64,000 nucleotides of DNA. Origin: Georgenia_B sunbinii. Its GTDB lineage: Bacteria; Actinomycetota; Actinomycetes; Actinomycetales; Actinomycetaceae. A program made the position numbers and the translations under genes. The notes beneath the pieces were generated by a model. It searched no databases. It was not told the origin of the DNA and saw only the letters and a list, made by a program, of their open reading frames with translations. Every line of letters begins with the position of its first letter. The stretch's first letter is position 1. The DNA lies in NCBI RefSeq assembly GCF_036421855.1, contig NZ_JAZGOK010000004.1; one strand, written 5' to 3'. Below, piece after piece: positions 28,901 through 35,672 of the stretch.

Positions 28901-30304
28901 CACGTCGTCGACAACCTGGTCACGCCGTACGCGAACGTCGAGCTCGTGCTCGGTGGCCATGTCACCGGCACGGGTGTCGCGAGTGCGAGGACGGCCGGCG
29001 GTGGCACTGCCTACGGTGTGCTCACCGACTACCAGGGTCGTGTCTACGGCGGTCAGCAGTACCTCAAGCACATCAGTGTCGACGCCGAGAACGACCTCAT
29101 GTACTTCAACACGTACTCACCGCTGCTCGACACGGCGACCTCCGACGGGCCGTGGCACAACGAGATCGGCGAGGGCGAGGTGCCCGGTCTCTACGGCCAC
29201 GACACCGAGAACTTCGTGCTCGAGATCGACCTCGGTGGAACGACGACGCGCACGCTCGCCACGAGCTCGCTGACCGTGGCGGCGGGGGAGCCGGCCCAGG
29301 TGGGCTCGCCGCAGCACGCGACCGGTGACGAGCCGGTGAGCGTCGTGCTGGACGACGTCACTCCGGACCAGCGGTACGGCTGGTTCGTCGAGCTCGAGGA
29401 CGCCGCGGGCCACGTCACCCGCAGCACCGTCTCGGCGTTCGTGGGAGGGGCGGCGGCGACTCCCGAGGCGCCGGGCACCCCGACGGACGTCATGGCCACC
29501 GTGAGTGGTGACGCGATCACCGCCGAGTGGTCGGCACCCGGCGACGACGGCGGCGCGCCGGTCGAGCAGTACGAGGTGACGCTGAGTGACGGCACGACCG
29601 CGACGGTCGGCGGGGGCCTGCTGTCCGCGGTGCTCGACGGGGTGGCGCCGGGCGACTACACGGCCACCGTGCGGGCGCTCAACAGCGTCGGTTGGTCCGA
29701 GAGCTCCGCTGCCTCCGAACCAGTCGTCGTCGAGGAGGACGGACCGGGCTCGCCGGACCACCACGGCACGATCGACGTCACCGGCGACCTCGTCCCGGGC
29801 GGCGGCATCAGCGTGAGCGGTACCGGGTTCGTGCCGGGCGTCGACTACGAGGTCCAGCTGCGCTCGACCCCGACCGGTCTCGGCACCGCCACGGCGGACG
29901 ACGCGGGCGCGTTCACCGTTGCGGCGACCGTCCCGGCCTCGGTCGCGGTCGGCGAGCATCGGGTGGTGGTGCGGCACGGCGGTGAGGAGGTCGCCTCCGC
30001 CCTCGTCGACATCCGCACGGTCGACACCGACGACGGGGACGACCTGCCCGACGGGGATGGCGACGGGTCAGGTGTCGGGACCGGTGATGACGGCGGGACC
30101 GGCGGCGACGCCACCGGCGACGGCGGCGGCAGCGACGACGGTGGGGCGGACGCCGGTGCCGGCACTGGCTCCGACGCGTCCGGCGGCCTGCCCGCGACCG
30201 GCGCCGACGGGACGCTCTTCGCGTGGCTGTCCGTGCTTGCACTGCTCGTCGCCGCAGCGGGCGCCGGACTGGTCGTCAGCCGGCGCGGACGCCCGGGCCG
30301 GTAG
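22955..30304 (+). CDS. Giant LPxTG surface protein with two metallophosphoesterase domains
   Basis: The 2,449-residue protein has a signal peptide (1-30, ending TAAAAE) and two similar beta-helix modules (about 35-350 and 362-690), each starting GTG/NPF/QIGTEEDL-like and containing GVLDGAG. Then come a purple-acid-phosphatase-type collar and first metallophosphoesterase (about 690-1110; TDTQ, HNGDVVENGD, GNHE, GHDHVMSRS), a short helical segment, DUF2341 (1186-1280), a LamG-like domain, an Ig-like domain, a second metallophosphoesterase (about 1790-2090; PDTQ, AGDLV, GNHDYHD, GGHVTGTG), FN3 (2172-2260), an acidic linker, LPATG, a membrane helix and Arg-rich tail. It should be sortase-anchored and hydrolyse phosphoesters outside the cell. 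No sortase gene is nearby. Confidence 0.9.
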   Translation: MSRTRSVRTALATLVVGGLACAGLLPTAAAAELSLSGAGSNRDPYQIASADDLVAVADAINEEPGRFGSASYRLTADIDFAGAEFDGINTFSGVLDGAGHSISDITYGTHPDDGDANRDSRALIRRVSQGTVRNLTLDGVRADNGDDAGFVAGLAVFAVGATVTGNSVIDADLTARSAEKVAGIIAELDGGTVTDNRVHGTIVAGEMPAGAVAYAKGTTLVANNLVDVDLTMLTGGGSAGTRGNDAGHVLAYPGTPNDGTFTGNVALGGTIDYSGKVDGFTGRIIGYTGYDGWTAEDNLASTAITISGESVTGPGTRNQHGADTTPEQLAQRATYEELGWDFNNAWDWDEELAHPVPATSYSLFGTGTEENPFEIGTEEDLELLAAQLNAGNGKYTGDKHYVLTGDLDFTGRAAFPGIDRFEGVLDGAGRTVRGLTYGPSSDSNQLGLVRQLDGASVHDLTLAGVTADGGQHPDLVAGLAVIATDSTIEGVSIIDVELVAHDAEKVAGLSAEVHGDSIVRASWVDGTISADKMPAGVASYATDDAQITDNLVSVDLTTRQTGGARGVDAGHVLAYPGHDNSVSVERNVAHSGDIAYSGTVPGFAGRILGFVGPDSYRVASLRDNLALDSIRIDGATVTGAHDDQNGADTSADDLQEQATYEAIGWDFAEDWRFDAELGHPVPHVISDDQRPNRITTTFHGDSQTQRAFSWYSSIADGEAVVRISSDREFPEGESTFDVPAEQRTSRDGETFYQAVAAGLQPGSTYHYRVGDRAAQVWSPTGAFVTSDGEDDFTFVNLTDTQSQNEDEAELSAATIAKSLTHVPEAEFIVHNGDVVENGDREQDWIDLLDAAQPSLLSTTVAPAAGNHEATAGGFVDHFALDAPNGQDTESGAYYSFDYNRAHFVVLNTNEDPEQAVSDAQLEWLRSDVTAARDGGAEWIIMSLHKGPYTTATHLDDHDIVAMRDVLVPLIDELDIDLVLQGHDHVMSRSKVLVSDPDGVENAAVAETTVITEMKNGKRAEYAVDPDGTIYFLPNTAGAKHYTQATEAADGIDLDAYLDLFDRTGEQDTENFAGITVTEDRLTVDVYDIRAEGSPRVFESFGVDRQVSPVSARIDALPEPSTLSVDDADAVGAARDAVDSLSTAQQGAVENLDRLAALEQRLRELGGLVSTDGSTLAWADGAATERQPITVRNTTRSDFTGAPVQVRLADTPDVAADALAVLGTDGAPLAYEVERWQPGETSVLWIKLPQLAAGSATTVWAYYGGSGAGNDPTQVWGEDYALVEHLATPSEAGEARTDSTGTQTGTVVGDGLDTVESSLGTMATDFGGARIEYPGDVGGDHDRFTVSTVSVITDAELATLSGDAPIVAKESATDDGLATFWQGVRAHAEVGTRLAGNSFEFGDVDLNHSFAMPETGTPHLVTQTYDGMTYSVFIDGEEVHSEMLEYRTTFSDPAVLTTIGDYATNDGELSAPFPGVIDEVQIAGVPFTPDFEAFRYANYFGDAVTVGERAQREDDPVQLIIGTPEGGAELEAGLVDVTGTVSKRATITASVAGDVTASEEVGAGSFAIEVPVNALGEQTITFTATGEDGTTAADVAATVLDTVAPAPPHVADDAADAGGDDAAVTLTATPRTEDLERTTATFYADELLDLDAGGTVVRTGTTTDRLPDALTPQSGEVTDELSPTTVGEDENPFQIYEIPVPDDQAAEGQLHLSWRGTADDRPVSAYVYDHDANTWLLKDSGASSAGDEVTLDVTARSDEGALADGVLHLLVWRGLTSLPTDAGYDFEQLPDPATYDWAFDHVPDTQLYAQATPELMVDQFEYVAEVADERKTQIAVQAGDLVNRPYLSQEYQYLNAEPAVAAWEDAGLPYMVSWGNHDYHDVDEGRNTRLMLPTYFPMSRLEASLEDSAFTFGGSHEIDNYYYTAEIDGAKLLFLTVGFFSIDDGDESGIAWAQDVIAGHQDHAVVLAVHNSVNTEAGRWSNDHVVDNLVTPYANVELVLGGHVTGTGVASARTAGGGTAYGVLTDYQGRVYGGQQYLKHISVDAENDLMYFNTYSPLLDTATSDGPWHNEIGEGEVPGLYGHDTENFVLEIDLGGTTTRTLATSSLTVAAGEPAQVGSPQHATGDEPVSVVLDDVTPDQRYGWFVELEDAAGHVTRSTVSAFVGGAAATPEAPGTPTDVMATVSGDAITAEWSAPGDDGGAPVEQYEVTLSDGTTATVGGGLLSAVLDGVAPGDYTATVRALNSVGWSESSAASEPVVVEEDGPGSPDHHGTIDVTGDLVPGGGISVSGTGFVPGVDYEVQLRSTPTGLGTATADDAGAFTVAATVPASVAVGEHRVVVRHGGEEVASALVDIRTVDTDDGDDLPDGDGDGSGVGTGDDGGTGGDATGDGGGSDDGGADAGAGTGSDASGGLPATGADGTLFAWLSVLALLVAAAGAGLVVSRRGRPGR

Positions 30305-30312
30305 CACGCCGG

Positions 30313-30350
30313 CGATGACGCTCCGTCCCCGACCGGACGGAGCGTCATCG
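30313..30350 (+). terminator. Strong hairpin after the LPxTG giant gene
   Basis: The arms 30313-30328 (CGATGACGCTCCGTCC) and 30335-30350 pair exactly over 16 bp around the loop CCGACC, and extend further outward with a small bulge. It starts nine bases after the stop codon. No T-tract follows, as is usual in this genome. Confidence 0.75.
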
Positions 30351-30562
30351 CCCGCCGGCGGGCGGCGCCGGGTCATCGCGAGGCCGACCCGGTCCACGAC
30401 GTGCGCCACGGCCGCCACCGCGACCGTCGCCAGCATCACCTGCACCGGCAGCTGGCCGAGCAGTCCACCAACGAGCGGCGGCAGGCGGTCCGGGACCACG
30501 GCGTCGAGGACGAGCCGCCACGCCTCGACGACATCGGCGACGCCGCCGGAGGAGAAGGACAT
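30345..30562 (-). CDS. Doubtful small membrane protein frame, divergent from the 35-residue frame
   Basis: On the minus strand a frame from ATG 30562 begins MSFSSGGVADVVEAWRLVLD and contains a plausible helix LPVQVMLATVAVAAVAHVVDR followed by a basic, Pro-rich stretch. The frame has no stop until deep inside the antisense of the giant gene (30068), so only its first part could be meaningful. There is no good ribosome site. Its start overlaps the start of the plus-strand small frame. Confidence 0.2.
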
Positions 30563-30668
30563 GGTCCCAGCCCACCGCGGCAGGCCCCGGTACCGCTATC
30601 GGGGATCGCCCTGGACCGACCCTGAGGTGTCGCGGCGCGACCCCGACCGGTGGGTCGCCAACGACTGA
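30561..30668 (+). CDS. Possible 35-residue small protein
   Basis: ATG 30561 has one of the strongest ribosome sites in the window (GGAGGAGAAGGAC directly upstream). The product is basic and Tyr/Trp-containing, MVPAHRGRPRYRYRGSPWTD at its start and ending RWVAND. No domain is recognised. Conservation in relatives would be needed to call it a gene; the ribosome site is the main support. Confidence 0.4.
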   Translation: MVPAHRGRPRYRYRGSPWTDPEVSRRDPDRWVAND

Positions 30669-30684
30669 CGGCCGGTAGTTCCTG

Positions 30685-31935
30685 TCAGCGCGTCCGGCGG
30701 GCCAGCCGCAGGAGGACACCGACGAGCAGCACCCCGGCGCCGACCGCGATCGCGGCCGGCGGCAAGGTGGCCACGAGCACCAGGCAGCCGACCGCGCCGA
30801 GCACCTGCAGCCGCCGCGGGAAGCGCCGGTACGGGGCGTGCTGGCTGAACGCCGCCACGTTGGCGACGAGGTAGTAGACCAGCACCCCGAAGGACGAGAA
30901 GCCGATCGCCCCCCTGAGGTCCACGGACAGCACGAGCACGATCACCACGACGGCGAGCGTCACCTCCGCGCGGTGCGGCACCCGGAACCGGGGGTGGACC
31001 GCGGCCAGGGTCCGCGGCAGGTCGCCGTGACGGGCCATCGCCAGCGAGGTGCGGCCGATCCCCGCGATGAGCGCGAGCAGCGCGCCAAGCGACGCCGCAG
31101 CGCCGCCGATGCGCACCACCGGCGCTGCCCACGACCAGCCGCTCGCGTCGACCGTGGCGGCCAGCGGCGCCGTCGTCGCGGCCGTGCCCGCCGGTCCCAG
31201 CACGGCGAGCACGGTGACCGCGAGCACCGCGTAGATCGCCACCGCCAGGCCCAGCGCGATGAGGATGGCGCGCGGGATGGCTCGAGCCGGGTCGAGGACC
31301 TCCTCACCCATGGTGGCGACGCGGGCGTACCCGGCGAACGCGAAGAACAGCAGCCCGGCCGACTGCAGCACCCCGTACCAGCCGCCCGTCGTGCCGTCCC
31401 ACGGGCTCAGCTGTGACCACTGCGGCGCGCCCCCGACCAGCCCGGCGACGACGACGACCGCCAGTGCCACGAGGACGACCGCGACGATCACCCGGGTGAG
31501 GCGCGCGGTCCGGGTGACTCCCCGGTAGTTGACCGCGGCCAGCCCGACCACCGCCGCCACGGCTACGGGCCGCTGCCAGCCGGCCGGGGCCGCGTACGCG
31601 GCGAAGGTCAGCGCCATGGCGGCGCAGCTCGCGGTCTTGCCGATGACGAACGCCCAGCCGGCGAGGAAGCCGGGCCACGGCCCCAGCCGTTCGCGGCCGT
31701 AGACGTAGGTCCCGCCCGACGTCGGGTACTGCGCCGCCAGCTGCGCCGAGGCGGTCGCGTTGGCGTAGGCGACCGCGGCGGCGATCACCAGCCCGACGAG
31801 AAGCCCGGAGCCGGCCACCGCGGCCGCGGGGGAGAATGCGGCGAAAACCCCGGCGCCGATCATCGAGCCGAGGCCGATCACCACCGCATCGGTGGTGCTG
31901 AGCCGGCGCGCCAGGGCGCCGTCGTGGGAGGTCAC
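30685..31935 (-). CDS. APC-family amino acid permease
   Basis: About 416 residues from GTG 31935, with twelve predicted membrane helices. The first helices read STTDAVVIGLGSMIGAGVFAAFSPAA, the APC superfamily signature, and YPTSGGTYVYGRERLGPWPGFLAGW is the typical loop/helix 3. Such transporters take up amino acids or amines by proton symport or exchange. The start is chosen because the conserved N-terminus begins about ten residues later. It is downstream of the GyrI-like gene on the same strand with a 32-base gap. Confidence 0.9.
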   Translation of the reverse strand: MTSHDGALARRLSTTDAVVIGLGSMIGAGVFAAFSPAAAVAGSGLLVGLVIAAAVAYANATASAQLAAQYPTSGGTYVYGRERLGPWPGFLAGWAFVIGKTASCAAMALTFAAYAAPAGWQRPVAVAAVVGLAAVNYRGVTRTARLTRVIVAVVLVALAVVVVAGLVGGAPQWSQLSPWDGTTGGWYGVLQSAGLLFFAFAGYARVATMGEEVLDPARAIPRAILIALGLAVAIYAVLAVTVLAVLGPAGTAATTAPLAATVDASGWSWAAPVVRIGGAAASLGALLALIAGIGRTSLAMARHGDLPRTLAAVHPRFRVPHRAEVTLAVVVIVLVLSVDLRGAIGFSSFGVLVYYLVANVAAFSQHAPYRRFPRRLQVLGAVGCLVLVATLPPAAIAVGAGVLLVGVLLRLARRTR

Positions 31936-31967
31936 GGCTGCACCGTAGGTGACCCTGGTGAACGGAG

Positions 31968-32426
31968 TCAGTCTCGCAACGGCCAGCTGAGCTCGGTACG
32001 CATCGCGGCCGGGTCGCCGTCCGGGGTCGGCTCGGTCACGTAGACCTCCCACATCTCGTCCGCGGCGTTGAGGCCGCGAGCGACGATCCACTCCCACAGC
32101 GCCCGCCAGCTGTCGCCGAGCTGGTCGTAGGAGCCCTCGTGGACGGCGCGGACGACGCGCGGCGCCGCCAACGAGGCCGCGTAGACCTCACCCTGCCGGC
32201 GGATCACCTCGGCGACCGGGTACCCGAGCTCGACGTCGACGGTGTCCCCTGGCAGCCCGAAGTACCGCGCGTAGGCCGGGCCGGTCGGGCTCGCCCCCTG
32301 CTCCGCCAGCACGGTGGCGAGCAGGCCGAACGACCGGTCGAAGAAGCCGGCGAGCTCGGTCATCGGGATGGTGTCGCGCACGGCGGCCGTGGCGACCTCT
32401 GGCAGCTGGATGATCTCAGGTGTCAT
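31968..32426 (-). CDS. GyrI-like / effector-binding-domain protein
   Basis: A 152-residue protein from ATG 32426 with AGGAGG seven bases upstream. The fold-typical pieces of the AraC effector-binding (SOUL/GyrI-like) family are visible: VRDTIPMTELAGFFDRSFGLLATVLAEQG, YFGLPGDTVDVELGYPV and the tail WEVYVTEPTPDGDPAAMRTEL. These stand-alone domains bind small cationic or hydrophobic ligands; some are hydrolases. It may share a transcript with the permease gene downstream. Confidence 0.82.
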   Translation of the reverse strand: MTPEIIQLPEVATAAVRDTIPMTELAGFFDRSFGLLATVLAEQGASPTGPAYARYFGLPGDTVDVELGYPVAEVIRRQGEVYAASLAAPRVVRAVHEGSYDQLGDSWRALWEWIVARGLNAADEMWEVYVTEPTPDGDPAAMRTELSWPLRD

Positions 32427-32616
32427 GGCCCGGCCTCCTGATCGGCGACGCGGCGTCGCGCGGTGTGGTGACGACAGGCTAGGTGATGTGGCAAGCCGCG
32501 GCCCGCTGGCCCTGGCAAGGCGCCGCCGGAGTCGGAACGAACGCCCCGGGCGGAACGGCACGTCGGCAGCAATCTCGTAACGATCACCGACCGCTGAGCC
32601 GGAGTACCGTCGAGCC

Positions 32617-33528
32617 ATGGACAGCATCCGCCCGGTCACCGACCTTCCCGACTCCGTCACCCTCACCACCGGCGAGGGTGACCTGCCGGTGCTCCGGGTG
32701 GCCACCCCGGCCGCCACCGCCGAGCTCTATCTCAACGGTGCGCACGTCACCGCCTGGACGCCGGCCGGTGAGCGGCCGGTGCTCTGGATGAGCAACCACT
32801 CCGAGTTCGCGCCCGGTTCGGCCATCCGCGGCGGCATCCCGGTCTGCTTCCCGTGGTTCGGCGCCGGGCGGGAGCCCGGGCTGGCACCGCCGGCCCACGG
32901 CTTCGCCCGGCTCGCCGGTTGGCGGCTCGTCGGCGCCGAGGATCGCGACGACGTCGTCACGCTGACGCTGCAGCTCGCCACCGCCGACGTCGCCGGCCTC
33001 GAGCCGGCGGCGGCGTGGCCGCACGACTTCGAGGCGACGTACACGGTGCGGGTCGGGCGCGAGCTCCATGTCGACCTCACGGTGCGCAACACCGGCGACT
33101 CGGCGTTCTCCTACGAGGAGGCGCTGCACACGTACTTCGCGGTCGCCGACGCCCGTACGACCCGGGTTCTCGGTCTCGACGGCGCGGCCTACCTCGACAA
33201 GGCGCCCGGCGCGGGTCCTGATCTCGTGACGCAGCACGGCGCCGTCACGTTCGAGGCGGAGACCGACCGGGTCTACCGCTCGACGGCGACCGCGCTCGTC
33301 GACGACGCCGCCGGTGGCCGGGTCATCGGCATCGCCAAGGAGGGATCGGCGCACACGGTGGTGTGGAACCCCTGGATCGACAAGGCGGCGGCGATGGCCG
33401 ACTACGGCGACGACGAGTGGCCCGGCATGGTCTGCGTCGAGACCGCCAACGTCCTCGACGAGGCGATCACGCTGGCGCCCGGGTCCCAGCGCACGATGGC
33501 CGTCACGTACACCGTCAGCGACGAGTGA
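32617..33528 (+). CDS. D-hexose-6-phosphate mutarotase-like protein (YeaD family)
   Basis: The 303-residue protein shows the aldose-1-epimerase-superfamily pattern of YeaD: LYLNGAHVTAWTPAGERPVLWMS, AIRGGIPVCFPWFGAG, PAHGFARLAGWRL and the catalytic-site region EEALHTYFAVADA, then VVWNPWIDKAAAMADYGDDEWPGMVCVE. It interconverts anomers of hexose 6-phosphates. It is monocistronic and converges with the small gene at 33583. Confidence 0.93.
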   Translation: MDSIRPVTDLPDSVTLTTGEGDLPVLRVATPAATAELYLNGAHVTAWTPAGERPVLWMSNHSEFAPGSAIRGGIPVCFPWFGAGREPGLAPPAHGFARLAGWRLVGAEDRDDVVTLTLQLATADVAGLEPAAAWPHDFEATYTVRVGRELHVDLTVRNTGDSAFSYEEALHTYFAVADARTTRVLGLDGAAYLDKAPGAGPDLVTQHGAVTFEAETDRVYRSTATALVDDAAGGRVIGIAKEGSAHTVVWNPWIDKAAAMADYGDDEWPGMVCVETANVLDEAITLAPGSQRTMAVTYTVSDE

Positions 33529-33582
33529 CCAGAGCCTGACTCCGAGCGATGACCGCGCGGCCCGGCAGGCCAGCAGGGCGGC

Positions 33583-33723
33583 TCAGCGCCGGGTGCCGGG
33601 CCAGCCGAAGGTCGTGCGCGGCTTCCTGGCCCGGGATGCGGGGGTGCGCTCCGCGCGGGTGTAGTCCGCGAGGGTCGTCCCGACGCTGCGGGCCGCAAAG
33701 TCGTGGAGCAGGTGCGGGTGCAT
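33583..33723 (-). CDS. 46-residue conserved small protein, paralogue of the one at 35673
   Basis: ATG 33723 follows GGAGAGGAGG at seven bases; the earlier ATG 33729 is only one base from that site. The product begins MHPHLLHDFAARSVGTTLAD and ends in a basic tail GWPGTRR. Its first 30 residues match the 88-residue protein encoded at 35673-35939 at 22 positions (PHLL, DFAARSVG, TLA, PAS). It lies three bases after the MFS gene stop, so it is probably the last gene of that operon. Function unknown; the paralogy and ribosome site argue that it is real. Confidence 0.7.
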   Translation of the reverse strand: MHPHLLHDFAARSVGTTLADYTRAERTPASRARKPRTTFGWPGTRR

Positions 33724-33725
33724 GG

Positions 33726-35000
33726 TCATGCCTCCTCTCCGACGTCGTGGCGGGCGGCCGTGAGCGGCCCGACGGTGTCACCACGGCCGACCCGGCCGGC
33801 GACGACGGTCGCCAGCAGCAGGAGCACGATCGTGGTGAGGATGAACAGCCGGTAGTCGACCACGCCGATGGCCGCGGCACCCGCCATGGTCAGGAGGGTC
33901 TGCGGCAGGTTGAGTGCCACGTTCGAGGCGGCGGCCACGCGGCCCTGCAGGCGTGGTGGCGTGAGTCGCTGGCGCAGCGTGACGAAGGCGACGATCATCC
34001 ACGGCGCGCCTGCTCCGACGGTCACCAGGCCGAGCATGACCACGCCGAGGTCGGCGCCGCCACCGATCGTCCCGGCGAAGGCCAATGGGGTCATGCCCAT
34101 GGCCATGGTCAGCAGCCCGACGGTGATGAGCCGCGGCTCCCCCCACCGGCGGATCAGCCGGGCCGAGGTGAGGCCGCCGCCGACGGCGCCGATCCCCTGA
34201 AGGCTGACGAGCACGCCGAGCATCGCGGGATCGACCCCGAGCCCCTGCTCCATCACCGGGAAGACGGCGACGTTGGTCAGGCCCGTCGCTCCAACCCCGA
34301 TGGCGAGCGCGATGGTCAGCACGCCGAGCGGTGCCATCCGGGTCAGGTGGCGGAAGCCGCCGGCGAGCTGCGACCGGTACGCGCCGGACGCGGGCTCGCC
34401 TGGGCTCTCGGTGACCGTGAGTCGCGTGAGCAGCACGGCGGTGACCGCGAAGCAGACCGTTGTGAGGACGACGACAGCGCGCGGCCCGGCGAGCACGTAC
34501 AGGCCGGTACCGAGCAGCGGGGAGAGCAGGCGGAAGGCCTGGTCGACCGTGCTCAGCAGGGCGTTGCCGCCGGGGAGGTCGTCGTCGTCGAGGAGGTCGC
34601 GGATGAGGCCGGACTGTGCGGCGGCGGTGACGTAGCCCATGGCGCCGTAGGCGAAAGTGACCACGTAGACGAGCCAGAGGTCGCCGGGGCCCGTGACGAG
34701 CACGAGGCTGAGGACGACGGGAGCCATGAGCGCGTTCGCCACGGCGAGGAGCCGCTTGCGGGAGACACGGTCGACCAGCTGGCCGATGAACGGGGCGACG
34801 AAGGCCGGCAGCCCGAGGGCCGCGAACACGGCGGCGGCCGCGCCGTCGGAGCCGGTGAGCTCCTTCACCCACACCGCCACCATGAGGTAAAGGGCGCTGT
34901 CGGCGACGTTGGTGAACACCCAGGCGACGCTCAGCTGACGAAAGCCCCGGTGGCGCAGCGCGGACGGGCCGCGGCGCGCGGGAGCGCCGGTGGCACTCAC
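33726..35000 (-). CDS. MFS transporter
   Basis: About 424 residues from GTG 35000, whose bases overlap the TGA of the upstream ArsR gene (GTGA), a sign of translational coupling. Twelve hydrophobic segments; the first half begins FRQLSVAWVFTNVADSALYLMVAVWVKELTGSDGAAAAVFAALG and has the loop GQLVDRVSRKRLL typical of the MFS_3/enterobactin-exporter-like group. Such proteins usually export drugs or metabolites. Its control by the coupled ArsR protein is likely. Confidence 0.9.
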   Translation of the reverse strand: MSATGAPARRGPSALRHRGFRQLSVAWVFTNVADSALYLMVAVWVKELTGSDGAAAAVFAALGLPAFVAPFIGQLVDRVSRKRLLAVANALMAPVVLSLVLVTGPGDLWLVYVVTFAYGAMGYVTAAAQSGLIRDLLDDDDLPGGNALLSTVDQAFRLLSPLLGTGLYVLAGPRAVVVLTTVCFAVTAVLLTRLTVTESPGEPASGAYRSQLAGGFRHLTRMAPLGVLTIALAIGVGATGLTNVAVFPVMEQGLGVDPAMLGVLVSLQGIGAVGGGLTSARLIRRWGEPRLITVGLLTMAMGMTPLAFAGTIGGGADLGVVMLGLVTVGAGAPWMIVAFVTLRQRLTPPRLQGRVAAASNVALNLPQTLLTMAGAAAIGVVDYRLFILTTIVLLLLATVVAGRVGRGDTVGPLTAARHDVGEEA

Positions 35001-35575
35001 GGTATCTCCGAGGGCGGGTCGGCATAGACCGCCGAGAGGAGGCGGACACGGCGGACGCCCGCGGGGCGCGACGCCGGATCGTCCTCGCGCTCGGCGAGTC
35101 CGTCGAGGAGCTCCTTGATCCCCCGAGCGAGATCGGCGGCCTCCTCGGCGGTCGCCCAGACGGTCGAGGTGATCAGGGCCGTCGCGTCGAGCCACTCCTG
35201 CGGCTCCCGGGGCAGGTGGTCGAGAGCCGCGGCGAGCCGCTCCGCCTGGCGGCCGAAGGACATCCGGGCGAGCTCGGTGGTGGCGTGCAACGACCCCGGG
35301 ACGTCCGGCGCCGGCTCGGTGCGCAGGGACCGGTGCACCACCCGCCACGGCTTCTCCCGGCCACGGGGCTCGGCGCGCTCGACGTAGCCGTACTTCTCCA
35401 GGGTCCGCAGGTGGAAGGAGCAGCTGGCCACCGACTCACCGACACGCGCTGCGCACTCGGTCGCGGTCGCCTCCCCGACCTCGTGAAGCACATCGAGGAG
35501 CTCCAGGCGGAGGGGGTGGGCCATGGCGCGGATGCGCTCGGGATCGGAGATCGACTCGTACTTCTTCGGGCTCAT
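34997..35575 (-). CDS. ArsR-family winged-helix regulator
   Basis: A 192-residue protein from ATG 35575. The winged helix (about 6-85) reads ISDPERIRAMAHPLRLELLDVLHEVGEATATECAARVGESVASCSFHLRTLEKYGYVERA, the ArsR/HTH_20 pattern. The C-terminal half is helical and carries no Cys-rich metal site, so it probably senses an organic ligand. It overlaps the MFS start by coupling and is preceded by a 30-bp palindrome (35593-35622), the likely autoregulatory operator. Confidence 0.9.
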   Translation of the reverse strand: MSPKKYESISDPERIRAMAHPLRLELLDVLHEVGEATATECAARVGESVASCSFHLRTLEKYGYVERAEPRGREKPWRVVHRSLRTEPAPDVPGSLHATTELARMSFGRQAERLAAALDHLPREPQEWLDATALITSTVWATAEEAADLARGIKELLDGLAEREDDPASRPAGVRRVRLLSAVYADPPSEIP

Positions 35576-35592
35576 GCCCCAAACCCTAGATG

Positions 35593-35622
35593 CTAAAGAA
35601 GCCTTGCGCAAGACTTCTTTAG
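35593..35622. promoter_or_regulatory. 30-bp palindromic operator upstream of the ArsR-MFS operon
   Basis: The half-sites CTAAAGAAG (35593-35601) and CTTCTTTAG (35614-35622) are inverted around CTTGCGCAAG-like centre; the two 15-base halves differ at one base. It ends 18 bases upstream of the ArsR start and is strikingly AT-rich against the background. A dimeric winged-helix repressor binding here would block the operon promoter. Confidence 0.75.
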
Positions 35623-35672
35623 GAAGACTCCTTGCATGACAGCAGGCGTCGGCAGCTGGGTTCTGGCGCCGC

